A DNA stretch of 64,000 bases, taken from Ciona intestinalis. Lineage: Eukaryota > Chordata > Ascidiacea > Phlebobranchia > Cionidae. The notes under the pieces were generated by a model. The model was not told where the DNA came from. It searched no databases and was given only the letters and a program-made list of their open reading frames with translations. The number at the start of each line of letters is the position of its first letter. Position 1 is the stretch's first letter. Location: assembly GCF_000224145.3 (NCBI RefSeq), contig NC_020172.2, forward strand, positions 2,379,962-2,443,961. Reading direction: 5' to 3'. A program made the position numbers and the translations under genes. This document shows, in pieces, positions 35,522-49,400 of the stretch.

Positions 35522-38369
35522 ATGACAAGCAAAATACTGCGGGAGAAGTTCATTCGTGAATTAGTTTATGAGCATTTTAATATCACTGTTGATAATGTGA
35601 CAAAGTTAAGTGGGTACGAGGATGAGAATTATTGTGTGACAGCGAGAAGCAGTGAAAGTTATGTGCTAAAGATAATTAATAAAGACGAATCTTGTAGTCC
35701 AGGTTCGGTGTGTGTGTTTGTCTGTTATTTGTATCCAAATTATATATAGTGTTTCTTATACGCTTTTCGTATATATATACATTAAAATCATGTATACCTA
35801 TATACGCATAATAAATTTCCGCTACTACACCAAAAACAGCCTAAAGGTATAATTACAATAACTTAACATTGAAGCTGTGGAGTATGTTTCATTTCGACGT
35901 CTTAAAAATAGTGTCTAAATGTTTGGAACAAATAAATAATTGGAACAAATACCTTACCCACATGGAACGAAATAAAAACAGTATTTGTATCTAAAACATG
36001 CCAGCTATCATTCACATGCAGTATAACTCCTTCCCCAATTGAAAGAATCTCACAAATTTCCTGTTTCAGATATATTCCGTGGAATAAACGAAGCGATGGA
36101 AACTTTATTCTCATCAGGACTAAACGTTCCTCGTCCGATTCAAACAAGAAACAAAGATACAATCTCAACTGTTGAAATCGGTACAACATTTTATATGTAA
36201 ATTTGTTTAAATAATACAGATTAATGTGTTTTAAGCGGCGAATATGTCTTGTCGTATATACGGTCATATAGGAAATCGCCATAGTCACCAAATTAGTCTT
36301 ATTTTACACTCACATTTTACACATTTCTTAGAAACTGTTAAATGCTTTTTAAATTGTATCAGCCTGTGGTTTTGGGTCGACTTTGGTCTAAATGTTCAGG
36401 TCCCATTTGGCCACCGCAAAGTGCGGTTTTACGTCATCATAACATATGACGTCATTGTAACATAACTCGTCATTATGAGAGAATAGTAAATGTTGGCTGA
36501 AAATAAGTTAAATATTTAAAACTACCTCAGGTTTGTTTCAGATGGGTCCAGTCACGTGATACAACTTCTCAGTTTTATTCACGGTGACATATTTGATGAC
36601 GTCACCATAAGCGAAAGCAATTTTTACCAATGTTGTAAAAGATATGGCGAGATTTTTCGGCAAGATGAACAAAATTTTACAGGTTGGTTAAAGGCATGAT
36701 ATTTTTTTAAACTAAAGCAGATTTCTTAATCCATCCATATATATTACCCCAAAATGTTTAATTTACTTTAGTTTACAAACTTATTTTTAACAGAGTACCC
36801 AAGTGATGTTTGTGACCTTTAACGAAACAAGTTATTTTATATTTTTCCCTAATCTGGCACGGTTTTGGTATCAGGAGTAATGCGCCGACCGTGCCCGAAT
36901 TCCTTGGTCTTAATTCTTACCTATCTTAACATAGCACCAGCACCAGCGCACTCATATGAATATACAATATCACAGAATTCTAATCTTTCCCATCAAGTTT
37001 CTCGCCGTGACACATTATGGAGGTTGGAAAATTTTACTCTTGAAAAAGTAGGCTACCGACTTAAGTACGTTGAAGATTCCGAACTTCAGGAGATTTGTCA
37101 CAAGATTTTGATCAAGTTTGAAACTCTAATATTGCCGAAGCTCGGAGAATTTAGAAAGGGTATCTGCAAATTAATTTTTTAACATTATACACTTAAGTAG
37201 TTTGCCCAATAGTCCAATTGATTGTACCTAAATTGTACAAATTTTTCGTTTGTTCAACTGCTCTTCTGCCATCAACAAAAGTTTATTGTCGTGATGTTTT
37301 TAGGTCTAATTCATGGAGACGGAAGCGCTGGAAACATAGTATTGAAGAAATTAAAGCAATCTGACTGCAAAGAAACTTCATATCGATTCCATGGTACTGG
37401 GAAGCCTTTGTACCTTATAGGTGTATATAAATATATATAGTATAGGGTAGGAGAAGATAGAACATTTTTTCATTCTACTTTCTCGTCTCATTTGGTAGTA
37501 ACAAAGAACACACAAAGAATTACAAACCCGTATCCTCACGACTCTCAAATGCCGTTGTTAATTGTTTAAAACTCGATCACGATGTTTGTATACTATGTGC
37601 TAAAGATGTCCCATTCTATCCCGCAGTACTGTATAGCTTTGTGCTCGTTAGTTATTACCATAGGTACCGTGGCGCAGTAATTAAACTGCTCGCATTTTAA
37701 CCAGAGGTTACACGGTTCGGTGAGGCGCGATGTGACATTCAAAATGTCACGAGATGTTTGCCTTGTATTGTGAAACGACATATAGTAGGGTGGGGGAGGA
37801 CGGGACACCTTCAGCGCATAATATCCAAATATTCTGTTCGTGTTTCAAACAATTAGCAACGGTATATGGGGAAGTCGTGGATGAGGATACGGTTTTATTA
37901 CTCTTTGAATGTTCTTTGTTTATTACCAAATGGGACGCAGAACATAGAATAAAAAGTGTCCCATCTTCCTCGACCCTATATTGACTGACTTCTATAGGCA
38001 TATATCTTTTTTTGTTCGACTCTGTTGAAGATAAGAACTTGCTATTTTAATATTATAGGCATCATCGACTTTAGAGATTCTGAGGAAAGTGCCTATGTCT
38101 TTGAGTTGGCCACTTTGGCAGCATTTATGAAATGTCATGCTCTGGAACTTGGTTTCGACTTGAACAGAACATTTACGGCTTGCATTGCAGGTTATCAAGA
38201 TGGTTTCCCTTTAAATACCATTGAGATGGAAAACTTAAATGCTTGCGTTAAAGCTCGCTTGGCGAGTTATATCTGCAGTAGTTCTCTGTACGCCTATCTT
38301 GACCATGAGAATCACACTTATATAAAGCGGTCTTACGAATCCGCTTCGAAAATTCTAAAATCGCAATGA
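35522..38369 (+). CDS. HYKK: Hydroxylysine kinase (APH/choline-kinase fold)
   Basis: HYKK uses GTP to phosphorylate 5-hydroxylysine in breakdown of collagen-derived hydroxylysine. Six exons: 35522-35702, 36070-36180, 36542-36682, 36935-37159, 37304-37420, 38059-38369; every join is phase 1 and the product is 361 residues (human about 373). The N-terminal lobe has KLSGYEDENYCVTARSSESY and VLKII (nucleotide-binding lysine region). The catalytic loop is LIHGDGSAGNIVL (HGDxxxxN), and the metal-binding motif is GIIDFRDSE, where the usual DFG glycine is Arg. The C-terminal exon (YVFELATLAAFM, CIAGYQDGFPL) aligns with the HYKK tail from memory. The exon 4 start at 36935 is the best in-phase acceptor but sits among several CAG options. 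Intron 5 carries two opposed MITEs. A different APH-family kinase is possible but less likely. Confidence 0.85.
37437..37634 (-). mobile_element. MITE copy 7 (minus orientation), HYKK intron 5
   Basis: It begins TATAGGGTAGGAGAAGATAG and ends GATGTCCCATTCTATCCCGC. Reverse landmarks are TTCATTCTACTTTCTCGTC, CATTTGGTAGTAACAAAGAA and CGTATCCTCACGACT. It is paired with the opposed copy at 37781. Confidence 0.87.
37781..37981 (+). mobile_element. MITE copy 8 (plus orientation), HYKK intron 5
   Basis: It begins TATAGTAGGGTGGGGGAGGA and ends AAAAAGTGTCCCATCTTCCT followed by CGACCCTATA. Interior landmarks are CAGCGCATAATATCCAAATA and GAGGATACGGTTTTATTACT. It is flanked by TATA-like sequence, compatible with TA target duplication. 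Confidence 0.9.
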
Positions 38370-38579
38370 AAAGCCGCGGAATTTATGGCTTGTTCAATAC
38401 TTATACCCAGCAGAATATAGGCTGTAACTCTTTGTTGCTATATAGGCTGTCAAATCCACTTGCACTATTGTATTAAGCAGAGTGTAAGTATCTTTTCACT
38501 ATACGGCCAGGCACTTTTTGGCATTAAAAGCTACCTTTGTCAGTATGTTTGAGTCATTAGGTCTGGCGTAATGTGTATA

Positions 38580-38764
38580 TATAGTAGGATGGGGAAAATG
38601 GGACATCTTTAGCACGTAATGGCCAAATACCCTGTGTTTTAAACATTTAACAACGGTATATGGGATTGGTAAGGGTATATACGGTTTATAATTCTTTGAA
38701 TGTTCTTTGTTTACTATGCCAAATGGGACGGGAAAATATAATGTTAAAAGGTGTCACACTATGT
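38580..38764 (+). mobile_element. MITE copy 9 (plus orientation)
   Basis: It begins TATAGTAGGATGGGGAAAATG and has ATCTTTAGCACGTAATGGCC and TTTGTTTACTATGCCAAATG inside. The right terminal repeat is cut to AAAAGGTGTCACACTATG. It lies just after HYKK. Confidence 0.82.
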
Positions 38765-39318
38765 ATTGATTGAGGTAATGTAATATATAAGAGTAAGGTT
38801 TTAAAACTCTTTCATAAGTACGAAGTGTTGGGCTGTTTCGAATGAATCTTTATCAAAAACGCTTTGTCGCGCTGTTTCGACCAGAAGATTATAAAACTAA
38901 TCATTGAATTTACGTTGCGGCGTTAATTAGAGCCGCCAAGGACATAGCTTTCTGTTCAGTCATAGTATTATAGCTCTGCGTTAGATGAGATTGTAGTAAA
39001 GAGAAAATGAATTCAAATTGTTGTTAACACCAATCTTGCTTACTTTGCTGTTTAATATGATGTTATATGAATAACATGACATATTTATTGCGGTTTATGA
39101 GACTCAGCAAAGCTTAGAGATAAGTACTTGAACGGATTATACTCAACGGTTGTATAACTTCTGTTAGTATCTAGCTCAAAACAGTTTTAAATAAAAGAGT
39201 ATGTTAAGTTTAAAGTATTGCTAAGTTGTTGGTTACGGATTTGTGTTTGGACTATATAAGGATTGTGAGAGTAAAGTGCACGATATACAATTATAGGGGT
39301 ATGGTGTTGTGTTTAATA

Positions 39319-39519
39319 TATTGTAGGGTGGGGAAAGATAATACACCTTTTCATTCTATTTTCTCGTCCCATTTGGTAGTAAACAAAGAATAATCAAAGA
39401 ATTCTAAAACCGTATCCCCGGGACTCCTATACACCGTTGTTAGTTGTTTAAAACACGACCAGGATATTTGGATATTATGTGCTAAAAAGGTGTCCTATCT
39501 TTCCCTTCGGTACTGTAGC
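39319..39519 (-). mobile_element. MITE copy 10 (minus orientation)
   Basis: It begins TTGTAGGGTGGGGAAAGATA and ends AAAGGTGTCCTATCTTTCCC. Reverse landmarks are CATTTGGTAGTAAACAAAGA and CGTATCCCCGGGACTCC. Spacer between HYKK and PXDN. Confidence 0.87.
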
Positions 39520-40452
39520 TAAAGTATTCTTGCGTTTGTTTTATTCAAGTTTATAGTTTATACATAAAATAGACGTGCCTGTTGATAATTTAAGGTGGTT
39601 TAATATAATACGTAACAGTTATCAAATATCCTATATATCGTTATGTTCTGTGTCTGGTATGCCAACCTTTTGTACTTTTTTGTGTGGTATGATAAATTTC
39701 AAGGTTCACTGTTTATTATGTTGTTAGGCGATAAATAAACTAACGGTAAAATTTTACATACGTCATACAAACATGTATTGCAATAGTCAGACACTTTGTG
39801 TAGATTTTGTAAATGCCACGAGCGGCAGTGTGGAACAAGATGTGTCAAAAAGGGCCGGTAAAAGAAAAAGGCAAACTCAGGACAAAGCGCCATGTCTTTT
39901 GCTCCGAGGCGAAGAAAGACACAGGAAACAAGACGGCGGGTCGTACACCGCTACTAGTTCGTTTTCGGCAGGATCTGCACAGTATGACGTAATGTCTAGG
40001 CTCTTTATCTGCCGGCGTTCATTAGAAAGCGGTAGATTTCGCATTAACTGTCATCCGTGTAGAATCAGTTTAGAAGCAAATGCATCTTATAAGCTCTATG
40101 CATGTGTACTTGTCAGATCGTTGTTTGTATATAGCGCCCAATTTGGAATAAGGTTAGATTCAAAGGCTTTGGTTTACGTTTTAATGAAGCGGCAAAGAAG
40201 GCACAAAAGTTGTTAAGTTACGAGTTGCCGAGTGCTACATGTTGTACCTCATGTAGGCCGACCGTGGTAATAAACTAGGTAACGGCTGCATTCCTCCACA
40301 GAATCAATATTTATTTAATAAATTCTGTTATTTACTCCGTCGCCGAGAACCCGGTGTTTGCATTGCAGCAACCAATCTATTTGTGCTGGATATGTTAGAG
40401 TACAAACATCGGTAAAACCAAGTTTTCTGCCCAAATAACCTCTCAACTTGCA

Positions 40453-43400
40453 ATGTGGATTAAAAGGACACTGACTCTGTGCGTTGCTTTCGCTATATTG
40501 GTAAATCTTGATGGTACATGCAAGGCGCAGAGCCCAGAACACCGCGCTTGCCCCTCTGGATGTCTGTGCTTCGTAACAACTGTCCGATGCATGCATCGAA
40601 GGCGAGACACCATCCCACAAGTCGCACCCGAGACCAGAGTCCTGTGAGTAAAATTCAATGTTACATTTAGGTGCATAAAATATGAATTTTTGGTCAGTGT
40701 GGATACAAACAATACGCAGCCTATGTTTGATACGATTACCGCAATGGTTATCGCATTTCAAAGTATATCACTGAAATTGATTTAAATTTCTAAACCTCAT
40801 TTAGAGAATATATGTGTCGCGGCATGTATAATTCATGTTTCTACTACTAAGCATTCGATTACAAGTTTCCACGACTTATACACGGATAATCCATCATAAG
40901 AAACATCTTCGCTTCGTCTGTTTCACTTGTTTACTTAGTCTACAAACATAAACCGGTGGAGTGTTAGGACCTATAATTTTACCAATATACACAAATCGTG
41001 TATTCTATTGTATATTTTGAGTCGAGATTACCAAGTTGGACTGGTTGTTTTGAAGACTTTGTTGACCTTTACAGGCATATAAACTGTTCACAGTAACGTA
41101 GATTGCGTGCAAAGTAATATCCTACTGTGAAATATCGTTCTTGTGCGATCTTTACAACTGAAAACATAACTTGCGTTAAAGTAAACATCACTCGAACTCG
41201 CATAACCTATGAAAGCTACGGAGTCTTATTATTATAACAATATATCCATCTTTGCCGAAGACTTTGCCGTTTTATAAGCAGGTTTAATATCGTGGTTATG
41301 GTTTGTTTACTTTTCGTTTGCAGCTTGAATTTAAAGAGCTATGGAACTCTAAAGTTGAATAATATAGTTACACCCAAACCTGGGTTTTGTTGGTTTAGCG
41401 AAATTACTAGTTCTACTCGCGAGTGGTGGTACGGCTTGGTTTACAATGAGTCACAAGCCGAAGAGAGGCCTGGTATTATATTCGAACTTACCTTCAATCT
41501 CTCGGCTTTGTTTCTTGAGTGTTGTACAGCCCTTGGGAAACCATAGATAGCGCTTGGCAAGCGTTAAGTCCGAAGCAGATTTAGTCCCAATGAAGGACCC
41601 GAACTAATCAACGTAATGGATTGAAAAGTTTAAAATTAACGATCACACACGATAAGCAAATCCGCTGCGGCGCTGTTGTGTCTATCCCTGGTTTAGTTTT
41701 GGGTTTAGGTCAATTAGACCTGTATTTTCTTGTTAGGTGTGTTGGAGCGTGAGTAAACGGTATAAACTATATATACGAGAGTTGCGGGAATTACCTTATC
41801 GTTTAGCAATGCATCACATAGCAACGGACATGTTGCATTTGTTATTTTCGAGCAGCAACAACATAACCGTTTATTCCCAAGAGATTTAGCATGGTAATTA
41901 AATACTTTACCACGGGGATAGATCCTGGTTACTTTACCACATACTTGAACGTGTATACAATGCGCACAGAACCCCACACGTCGAAAATGCAAAGATAATC
42001 ATTAATTTGATTTTTACCTAACCATAGAGTGATAATTTACAAACAGAAAACAGAATAACAGTTATAGTAGGGTTGGGAAGATGGGATACCTTATTCTATT
42101 CTGCGTCGCATTTGGTAGTAAACAAAGAACACTCAAAGAATGTTTAATACCGTATATCCTATAAACCGTTGATAATTGTTTAAAACACAATCAGGATATT
42201 TTGATATTAGGTGCTAAAGGTATCATATATCTTACCCCACAGTACTGTAGTATATAGGGTGGGGGAAGATGGGACACCTTTTATTCGATTTTTCGTCCCA
42301 TTTGGTAGTAAAGAAAAAAACATTTAAAGAATAATAAAACTGTATCCTCACAACTCCCATAGACCGCTGTTAACTGTTTAAAACATATTTGGATGCCATG
42401 TGCTAAAGGTATCCCGTCTCCCTCCATTCTTCTATATATATATTATATCCACTGCGGTTGCGCGTCACACCGCATTGATATAACGCATGGAATTCAATTA
42501 ATTGGAGTTTTTGCGCCACCGTACATATACTGTGACTATTAGAGACCATGTACAGACTTGAGAGCCGGGGTCTCCTTATTAGACTTCGTGTTTAAAGCCA
42601 TACATTGTTATACAGACCACACCTGTTGAATAATTACGTGGGTTGGCTCCAATAATCCAATGCCAGGAACACGGTTAACTTGGAATAGAAAGCATAGCTT
42701 CTATACACCCTCCATGGACCATGTATTAATACTTAGGTTACCGAAGAAGCTGGAACGTCTGCCGTATGCATTCAGAGTCAGTCATGTTACAAGGCACGAG
42801 TCATTGACATAGTCTCTCGCTACGTCACAGGTCCAGCACTTTATACTGACATGGTGGGAACATGTATGTCTCGTGTTTGTGGCAGGCGTAATCTTATCCC
42901 TGAGGACCCTTTGTTTGAAAGTTCGTGGGAATATTTCACACTGGGTTGAAATTCCAGCTTCGTTTTGCAAGGGTTTGACCTATAGACGACTTAATTGGTT
43001 ACAGGTCAATAATTGAAACATACACTTTCATATAACAAAAGTTCTGTAAGTCGCTAACTATGTTTTAACCACTGTATGCAATGCCTGTTAGTTCCCAGTT
43101 TACATTGGGAAAGCGCTATATTGTCAAACCCCAGGCACCTTACTTTCTCAACGCTGCGTCTTTGTTTGTGTAAAATAAATGCAGTGTGTTCATATTTTTC
43201 TGTAGAATGTGTTACAGCACTGTTTTTCTCCGCGTCACAGCGTTGCATTGGTAAAGTAATTGAATATTAAACAGTGACGCGAAAAAGGAAATTGTTTTAT
43301 TACAAAAATAATTTATTACAAATTACAAAGTATTTCCGAGTTAGTAAAGTTTGAAGTGAAACGTGTAAGGTTTACATTACAATTAGGACAATGTATTTAA

Positions 43401-46400
43401 GTTATTGGCAGGCTTCATGTATATTCAGTTTAAATTTGTAAACCTTTGCTTGTGAACTAAACCAACGTTGGTTGAACGGCTAGAGTTCTACCTTGCTGAT
43501 AACAATCCTTTCCCCACTTAAAAGGTTGTTTCTGACCTACTTTTGATCACAAGAAACAAATTTGAATGTAAACACCCCGACACTTGTGAATTACCACAGA
43601 CGCATTGAGGCCCCCGGCGGTTTTTTTTCGCGACAATTTACTGTCATGGCATTTTGTACCACGTATTACTCGTGGTATAAATCATTATAAAACTGCTGTA
43701 ACAATATTTTCGCCAATCGCGGGCGATTGTATATATATCCTGTTACGTTGTATGAAGTAGAATAAAACACAAACATAGTTTACTTAATAATTTGCTATGC
43801 TTATTGTCAAAAGGGAAATTGCATCTGATATTTCAAGTTTTCGTTTATCGTTTTGCAATTAAAAGTCAAACGGTCATAAAATTCACTTTAATCGATTATT
43901 TAAGTGTTTTATAAAAGAAGTGTATATATAAATTGTAGAAGTGTCTATGGTTAGTATTTCTTATTTAAAGGAATTATTGTAAAGTTGTTTTAAATTTGTG
44001 GGCTAATTAAATTTTCGTCGTTTATAGGTATCTCTTAATTTCTATATTGAAATAATAATATATAGTAGGGTAGGGGAAGATGGGATACCTTTAGCACATA
44101 ATATACAAATATCATGATCGTGTTTTTTTTAAATTAACAACGGTCTATGGGAGTCGTGAGGATAAAGTTTTATGATTCTCTGAATGTTCTTTGTTTACTA
44201 CTAAACGAGACGAGAAAATGGAGTTAAAAGGTGTCCCATCTTCCCCCACCCTATTGTATTTAAAAAGTATAATGAGATTCCTTGTAAAAGATTTGTGGAT
44301 TTCGCTATCTTCTTGATAATTGATTTATAATCCTATATAGTTTATTTAATTTGAAACAAGCATAACCTTATGAACGTGTGATTTATGAATGAATTATATT
44401 TTATTAACACTTATTTATTCACGAAGTTAGTTTAATTGGTATACCAACACTGGTTTAATGTTGAAATTACGGTAATTCAGTGCTCTTGGTATAGGTTTGT
44501 ACTTTCATTTTGATGTTTTAAGTGGAACACCCGTGTTAATTGGAATGTGAAGGAAACGTGAAATTAGTCTGGAATCATTCGAAATATACACTGTAAGTGT
44601 ATGGGCGATAATTAAATACAACGAGTGATAATTGGTTGAACCGGTTTTAAAGGTGTGTGACTTATCCATAAGGATAATATTTAGGCTGACATATTTAATC
44701 AAAGGATTAATATAAACATCGATTATTAGCAAGTTAAGTGTTTATGTGTTATATGACCACACATTTGATCAAACTGTAAAGCATATTTACATGGATCTGC
44801 AAAAATGCATTGATAAAAGCAATAACAACGTGTTTCTGCAATGCATGCGCTCGGCCATGGTCGTAAATATATTCAGCAGCAAATCTGCTTAAAATATCGC
44901 TTTTACAACGTTGCACTTACTTCCCAAAGTAAAGCGAGAAGTACGCTTGACAGGTTACGACCTAATTTCGTTTGATTCCACATGGGTGGCTTGATTTTTA
45001 GAGCCCAGTGTGTTTCTAATAAACCGCCATACTTTCAACGGGCTGTCGTGCACCTAGGAAACCGAGATTCTCACTCACACCTTAGGAATGTTAATCATTC
45101 GACCATATTCTCTCGGCACGCGACCGCCGATGTCCCAACTTACTACCGAAAATGGTGAAAAGATATTTTCTCAGCAATATCTTTGGTTTACCATCCCGTG
45201 TTATTTGTAGCGGTTAATCGGAAATAAGCGTAACAAGCCGCCCACTGTCATTATTTCACCCCGACATGCGCATAAGCTCTTTAAATCTGAACTAACCGCA
45301 ACCTTTAGCTCTTGCTACTAAAAGCGAGATTTCATGCAAACCAATTAAAAAGTAATTTCCTAGCGCGCTTCCAGGTAGGCCTGTACTAATTATATCTACA
45401 AGGCCCTTAGTGTGCTTTGCAGATTTTCAGATACTTTTTTGGTTCTCCTACCTCGTGCCACGAAAATGCAAACCGAGATAGCACACTGCGTTGTAATTGA
45501 TTGCAGAGAATTTTTTTTCGTCTGATATATACCAGTGCTGGTACGAACAAATAAATGCAGATGAATAGCAAATGAAAATCTGTGACGATCGAATTTAATA
45601 AATTTTGCACAACGTTTTGTAAAATAAGCGTCCATGAAGTGCTACAGCACCAACTGTTGTTGAGAAGCACTGTTCTACATAGGCCTACCCACCAAAGGGT
45701 TTGGTTGTTTTCTGATACCCACCAGTGCCACCACAACACCTAACAGAGCTCTTCCATCGCCTCCAGGATAAACTTGGCATTTTGCCAGAACCGCAAACTC
45801 GCAAACCATAGGGTTGGACATTTAGCTTACAGTAAACACTTCCGTACGTTAAAAGGTTGCAAAAGTAACTGCAGTTGTATATATAACAAGAATTACGCCT
45901 TCGGATACGACAAAGATTAATTAAACAAGCAAAGAGAAGGGAATTTGTAGCAAAACGTTCTTACTTATTGCTGGTTTTTAATGTTTAATATCCGAGTAAG
46001 GTGTTTGCGTTTAAATGGTCTATCGCGCATAATAACGGTACAGCCGTCAAGTTTTTATTATACGGTTGTTTTGTGTAATATTGACTTTTGCTACTCTACC
46101 CTATCAGCAAGTCATGCCATGGGGCCTAATGTACAAGGCGTAAATGCAAACATGGTTTAATATGAAGCAACACTTTGTTTAAATTGTAGCATGGGACAAG
46201 TTAACACTTAATATTCAGATCAATCTGCAAGAAATGAAAACGTACCGATACAACTTATATATATATCTGGTTTTACGATTTTCGTTTTGAAAATTGTGTG
46301 ATGTTTTGAAAGCCTTTTGGGCAAACCTTTTGAATGGGTGTTTTTTTATGTTACGTCAGAGTTAGAGACACAACAGGTGATTTATAACCGGCATAAATTT

Positions 46401-49400
46401 CCCAATGACGCGTCTCAAGTGTGCTTAGAATCTAAAACAACTAAACACGTCATATCCAGTCTGTGCATCTTCAGACACAAGTTGAATAATCCACATGTTG
46501 CTTAAACCGGCAGCTTCAATGAACTTGTCGTCTGTGGATTTTGGATTTAGATCAAGGCTACGACACTTTTAGCTCGCGTACAGTTTGCTGTACACACATC
46601 CCCCGCCCTTTTAGTAATAGCATTGCTTGAAACTCAATCCAAGGGTTCACTTATCGGTTTGACTTTATAGGCGGTACTTTGTTATGTGTTGGTTAACGTA
46701 AGTATAACATATTATACACCGAACTAAGCACGAACGTTCGCTGCCAGTAGTGCTTAAAATGTTACCTTCTTTAGCGCGAATTTTAAAGACCAATACCTCG
46801 AATTTGGTTTGTGTCATCCTTTTTTTCTGCAACCGTATGTTCTGTTTTTGTAAATTTGTGTATCACACATTGCGAGATAAGAATGTGCTCTTTCGTTTTA
46901 TGAATCTTTCAATATCACGTCATAATTAGTTATCCCCACCGCTAAATGAATGTTGGACCACTTTATTACGTCACAAACATACCGAGATAAGCTTCGGAAG
47001 CCACGAAGCGATTTAGGAAGTTTGTCGTCACCGCATTTCCTGTTTGCGGCAGCTCGTCTCTTATTCGGCGAGATCGTAGCACAGCTTGCGCCATTCATTT
47101 AACTTCCACCATAAACATGCTTTCATTCGATATCTATTTATTATTGATTCGTTGTGAAAACATGCCGCACTTGGCGCCTCGGTTTGTTTGAATAATGTTA
47201 CCATTTCCTAAGGTCGTTTTGCGGTTTAACTCTACCCGTTGTACTTTGCTCTTCTGTTAAATTGTCTGTTTTAAAACCTATTACACTCATACGTATCACT
47301 CTTGAGTCATTAAATCTTAACCTCCAAGTTTAAACAGGGCGTATCGTGCTCTTGTATGCTAAACAATCATATACCCTGGTCGTTAAGACGGTACAACAAC
47401 TTTAACCTTTTAAAATGTCGCTCAATATATCATCCCGTGCGATTTTATTAACTGCTGCTTCCAATGGCCATAGATTGGTATATAGTACTGTGGGGTAAGA
47501 TGGAATACTGTTAGCACCTAAATCTACTTTGGGGTCGTGGGGCTACGGTTATATAACTCTGTAAATAATATTGAAAATAGAATAACAACATATCTCTTCT
47601 TATCCCACCCGACTATATAAGAGTGTTTCTAAATGACACTGAACTGTAAATGCGATGCAGATTGTCACGAAGATACCATCTGTTTTCATTGCTGATGCGA
47701 GTAAATTACCACTGTTGTTAATAATCTTTACACTGTAGTTAATAATGGATAGTCCAACACTGGCAATTTGTATTTGTCGTGAATAGAAATATATGAGGCA
47801 CGGTATTAATGAACCGACCGTGAACCAGTTTAAAATGTTTTTTCACCGAGTGTATGAAACAAAACACTGTCGTTTTGCGCCCTCATGCAAGAATAAATAA
47901 CATAAATTCACTCATAATCTAGAGTTTGAGAGACCCGTGTATATTGAGCAGTTCAAAAGACCTGCTGCAATACAATAGTACTTTTTGTGTTCTTACCTTA
48001 CAAGGAAACTATGTTAATTTAAACTCATAAAACGCTTTGCCGATTTAAAAGCATTAATCATATATACCAACATACACCAGTACAACATAAAGATTTGCGC
48101 CTGAACGCATGCCGTCCCGATGTACATTTTCCCGTAACCACTTTGAACACTTGCACAACACTTCAAACCCGATTGCAATAACTTTAATTGCGCTGCTTTC
48201 TGTGTTAAACTTAGTTACGCCTTGTTTTTGGAAGTCCAACACGAATGTTATATTGTACGGTACGTTTAATAATATGTAAAGTGCAATACTGTGTATTGTA
48301 GAGTACATATATAAAATGCTATGGCATAATATAATTTATGTAAGGTATAATATAATACAGGACGTTATATAATGTAATGTAAATTTATTTTCCCAGAGAC
48401 ATGAGGTTCAATAGAATTCGTAGCATTCCTGCGTCTACTTTCCGTCGAATGAGGAATCTGAATTCACTGTGAGTATGTATGGACGGTAGCCATCTCAAAT
48501 ACTTCTAGTATTAAACACTTCAATGTCAACTTAAGGGTCGAGTGAAACCGTTGAATTCCAAGTTCGAGTACCACTTGAATTCTTGACTGAAATATCACAC
48601 GAAAGCTCGACCCTAAACTGCGATGCAGCAACCTCACGTCTGTACCGTGCTTGATCACTTCTAAAAGATTCTCCGATTGTGTAGGCTAGGTTACCTAAGC
48701 TTCACGTTTACAGGTGTATTATATTGCCCGTCTTGGAAGCGCTCGCAGCTCTCAATTGGAATTAAACCCCGCAATAATTCTTAACCGAAATGTAAAACCC
48801 TGCGAACGAAATCTAACTGAACTAAAAAGCGTTTCGTCGCTTAAGTTGAGAGAATTTCAGCGCAAGTTACACCTCGGGGTCGTGTTCACGTCGCATGGGG
48901 TCTAACGTTGTAACAACCCATCACACTGACACGTTTACAAAACAAGAAATTTTGTCCATGCAACATCGTTTGATTGATGGATACTTAAGCCTTGGGTTTC
49001 GCTGCTGATTCGCATGCTGCGCGGCAATGTTTGTTTGGCGTTACAACGTGGTCGGCTATGTGCCAAAAAACGCCGATAAAGTTGCTGATGCTGCGAAACG
49101 AAATCTTTCACATCAGAGACAATTTTGGCATAGGTTTAATAAATACTTGTATCGCATTTTATCAACATAACGCTTTGGTTTAATGTCACCGTTTGAAAGT
49201 TGCACCTCGTCCGTTATAATTTTGCGTTGCTTTTATTGATAGCAAGCAACTTTCTCGTACGTATAAAGCAGAAGGGGATTATGTTCGTTGACATAATGAT
49301 AAGGTAGACGGTTTGCCGACGACCTGTTTCGTTTGCACAAGTTAACGGTTCATTTACCACTGGATTAAGGGCACTGGTTTCTCTGAATTCACTTACCGGC

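Larger units (their letters stand above)
38370..40452. other. HYKK 3' region and spacer to peroxidasin
   Basis: No gene is supported. It holds MITEs at 38580-38764 and 39319-39519. AATAAA at 39190-39195 could end HYKK transcripts. A 147-codon open frame at 39773-40216 is unlike any family I know. The peroxidasin promoter and 5' UTR should be in the last few hundred bases. Confidence 0.5.
40644..48396 (+). other. Peroxidasin intron 1 (7.75 kb)
   Basis: It runs from the donor CCT|GTGAGT after the LRRNT exon to the acceptor TTTTCCCAG before the first LRR exon, both in phase 2. No coding exon is supported inside. It carries four MITEs (42063, 42252, 44061, 47481). Long, AT-rich and otherwise featureless by eye. 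Confidence 0.75.

Noticed and set aside
36575..36595. FIHGDIFDD in HYKK exon 3 looks like a second kinase catalytic loop
   Set aside because: It lacks the following Asn and aligns with the linker region before the true HGDGSAGN loop in exon 5.
39773..40216. 147-codon open frame just upstream of peroxidasin
   Set aside because: No recognisable domain or signal, basic and Cys-scattered composition, and no splice or poly(A) context; it could be chance in a less AT-rich stretch.
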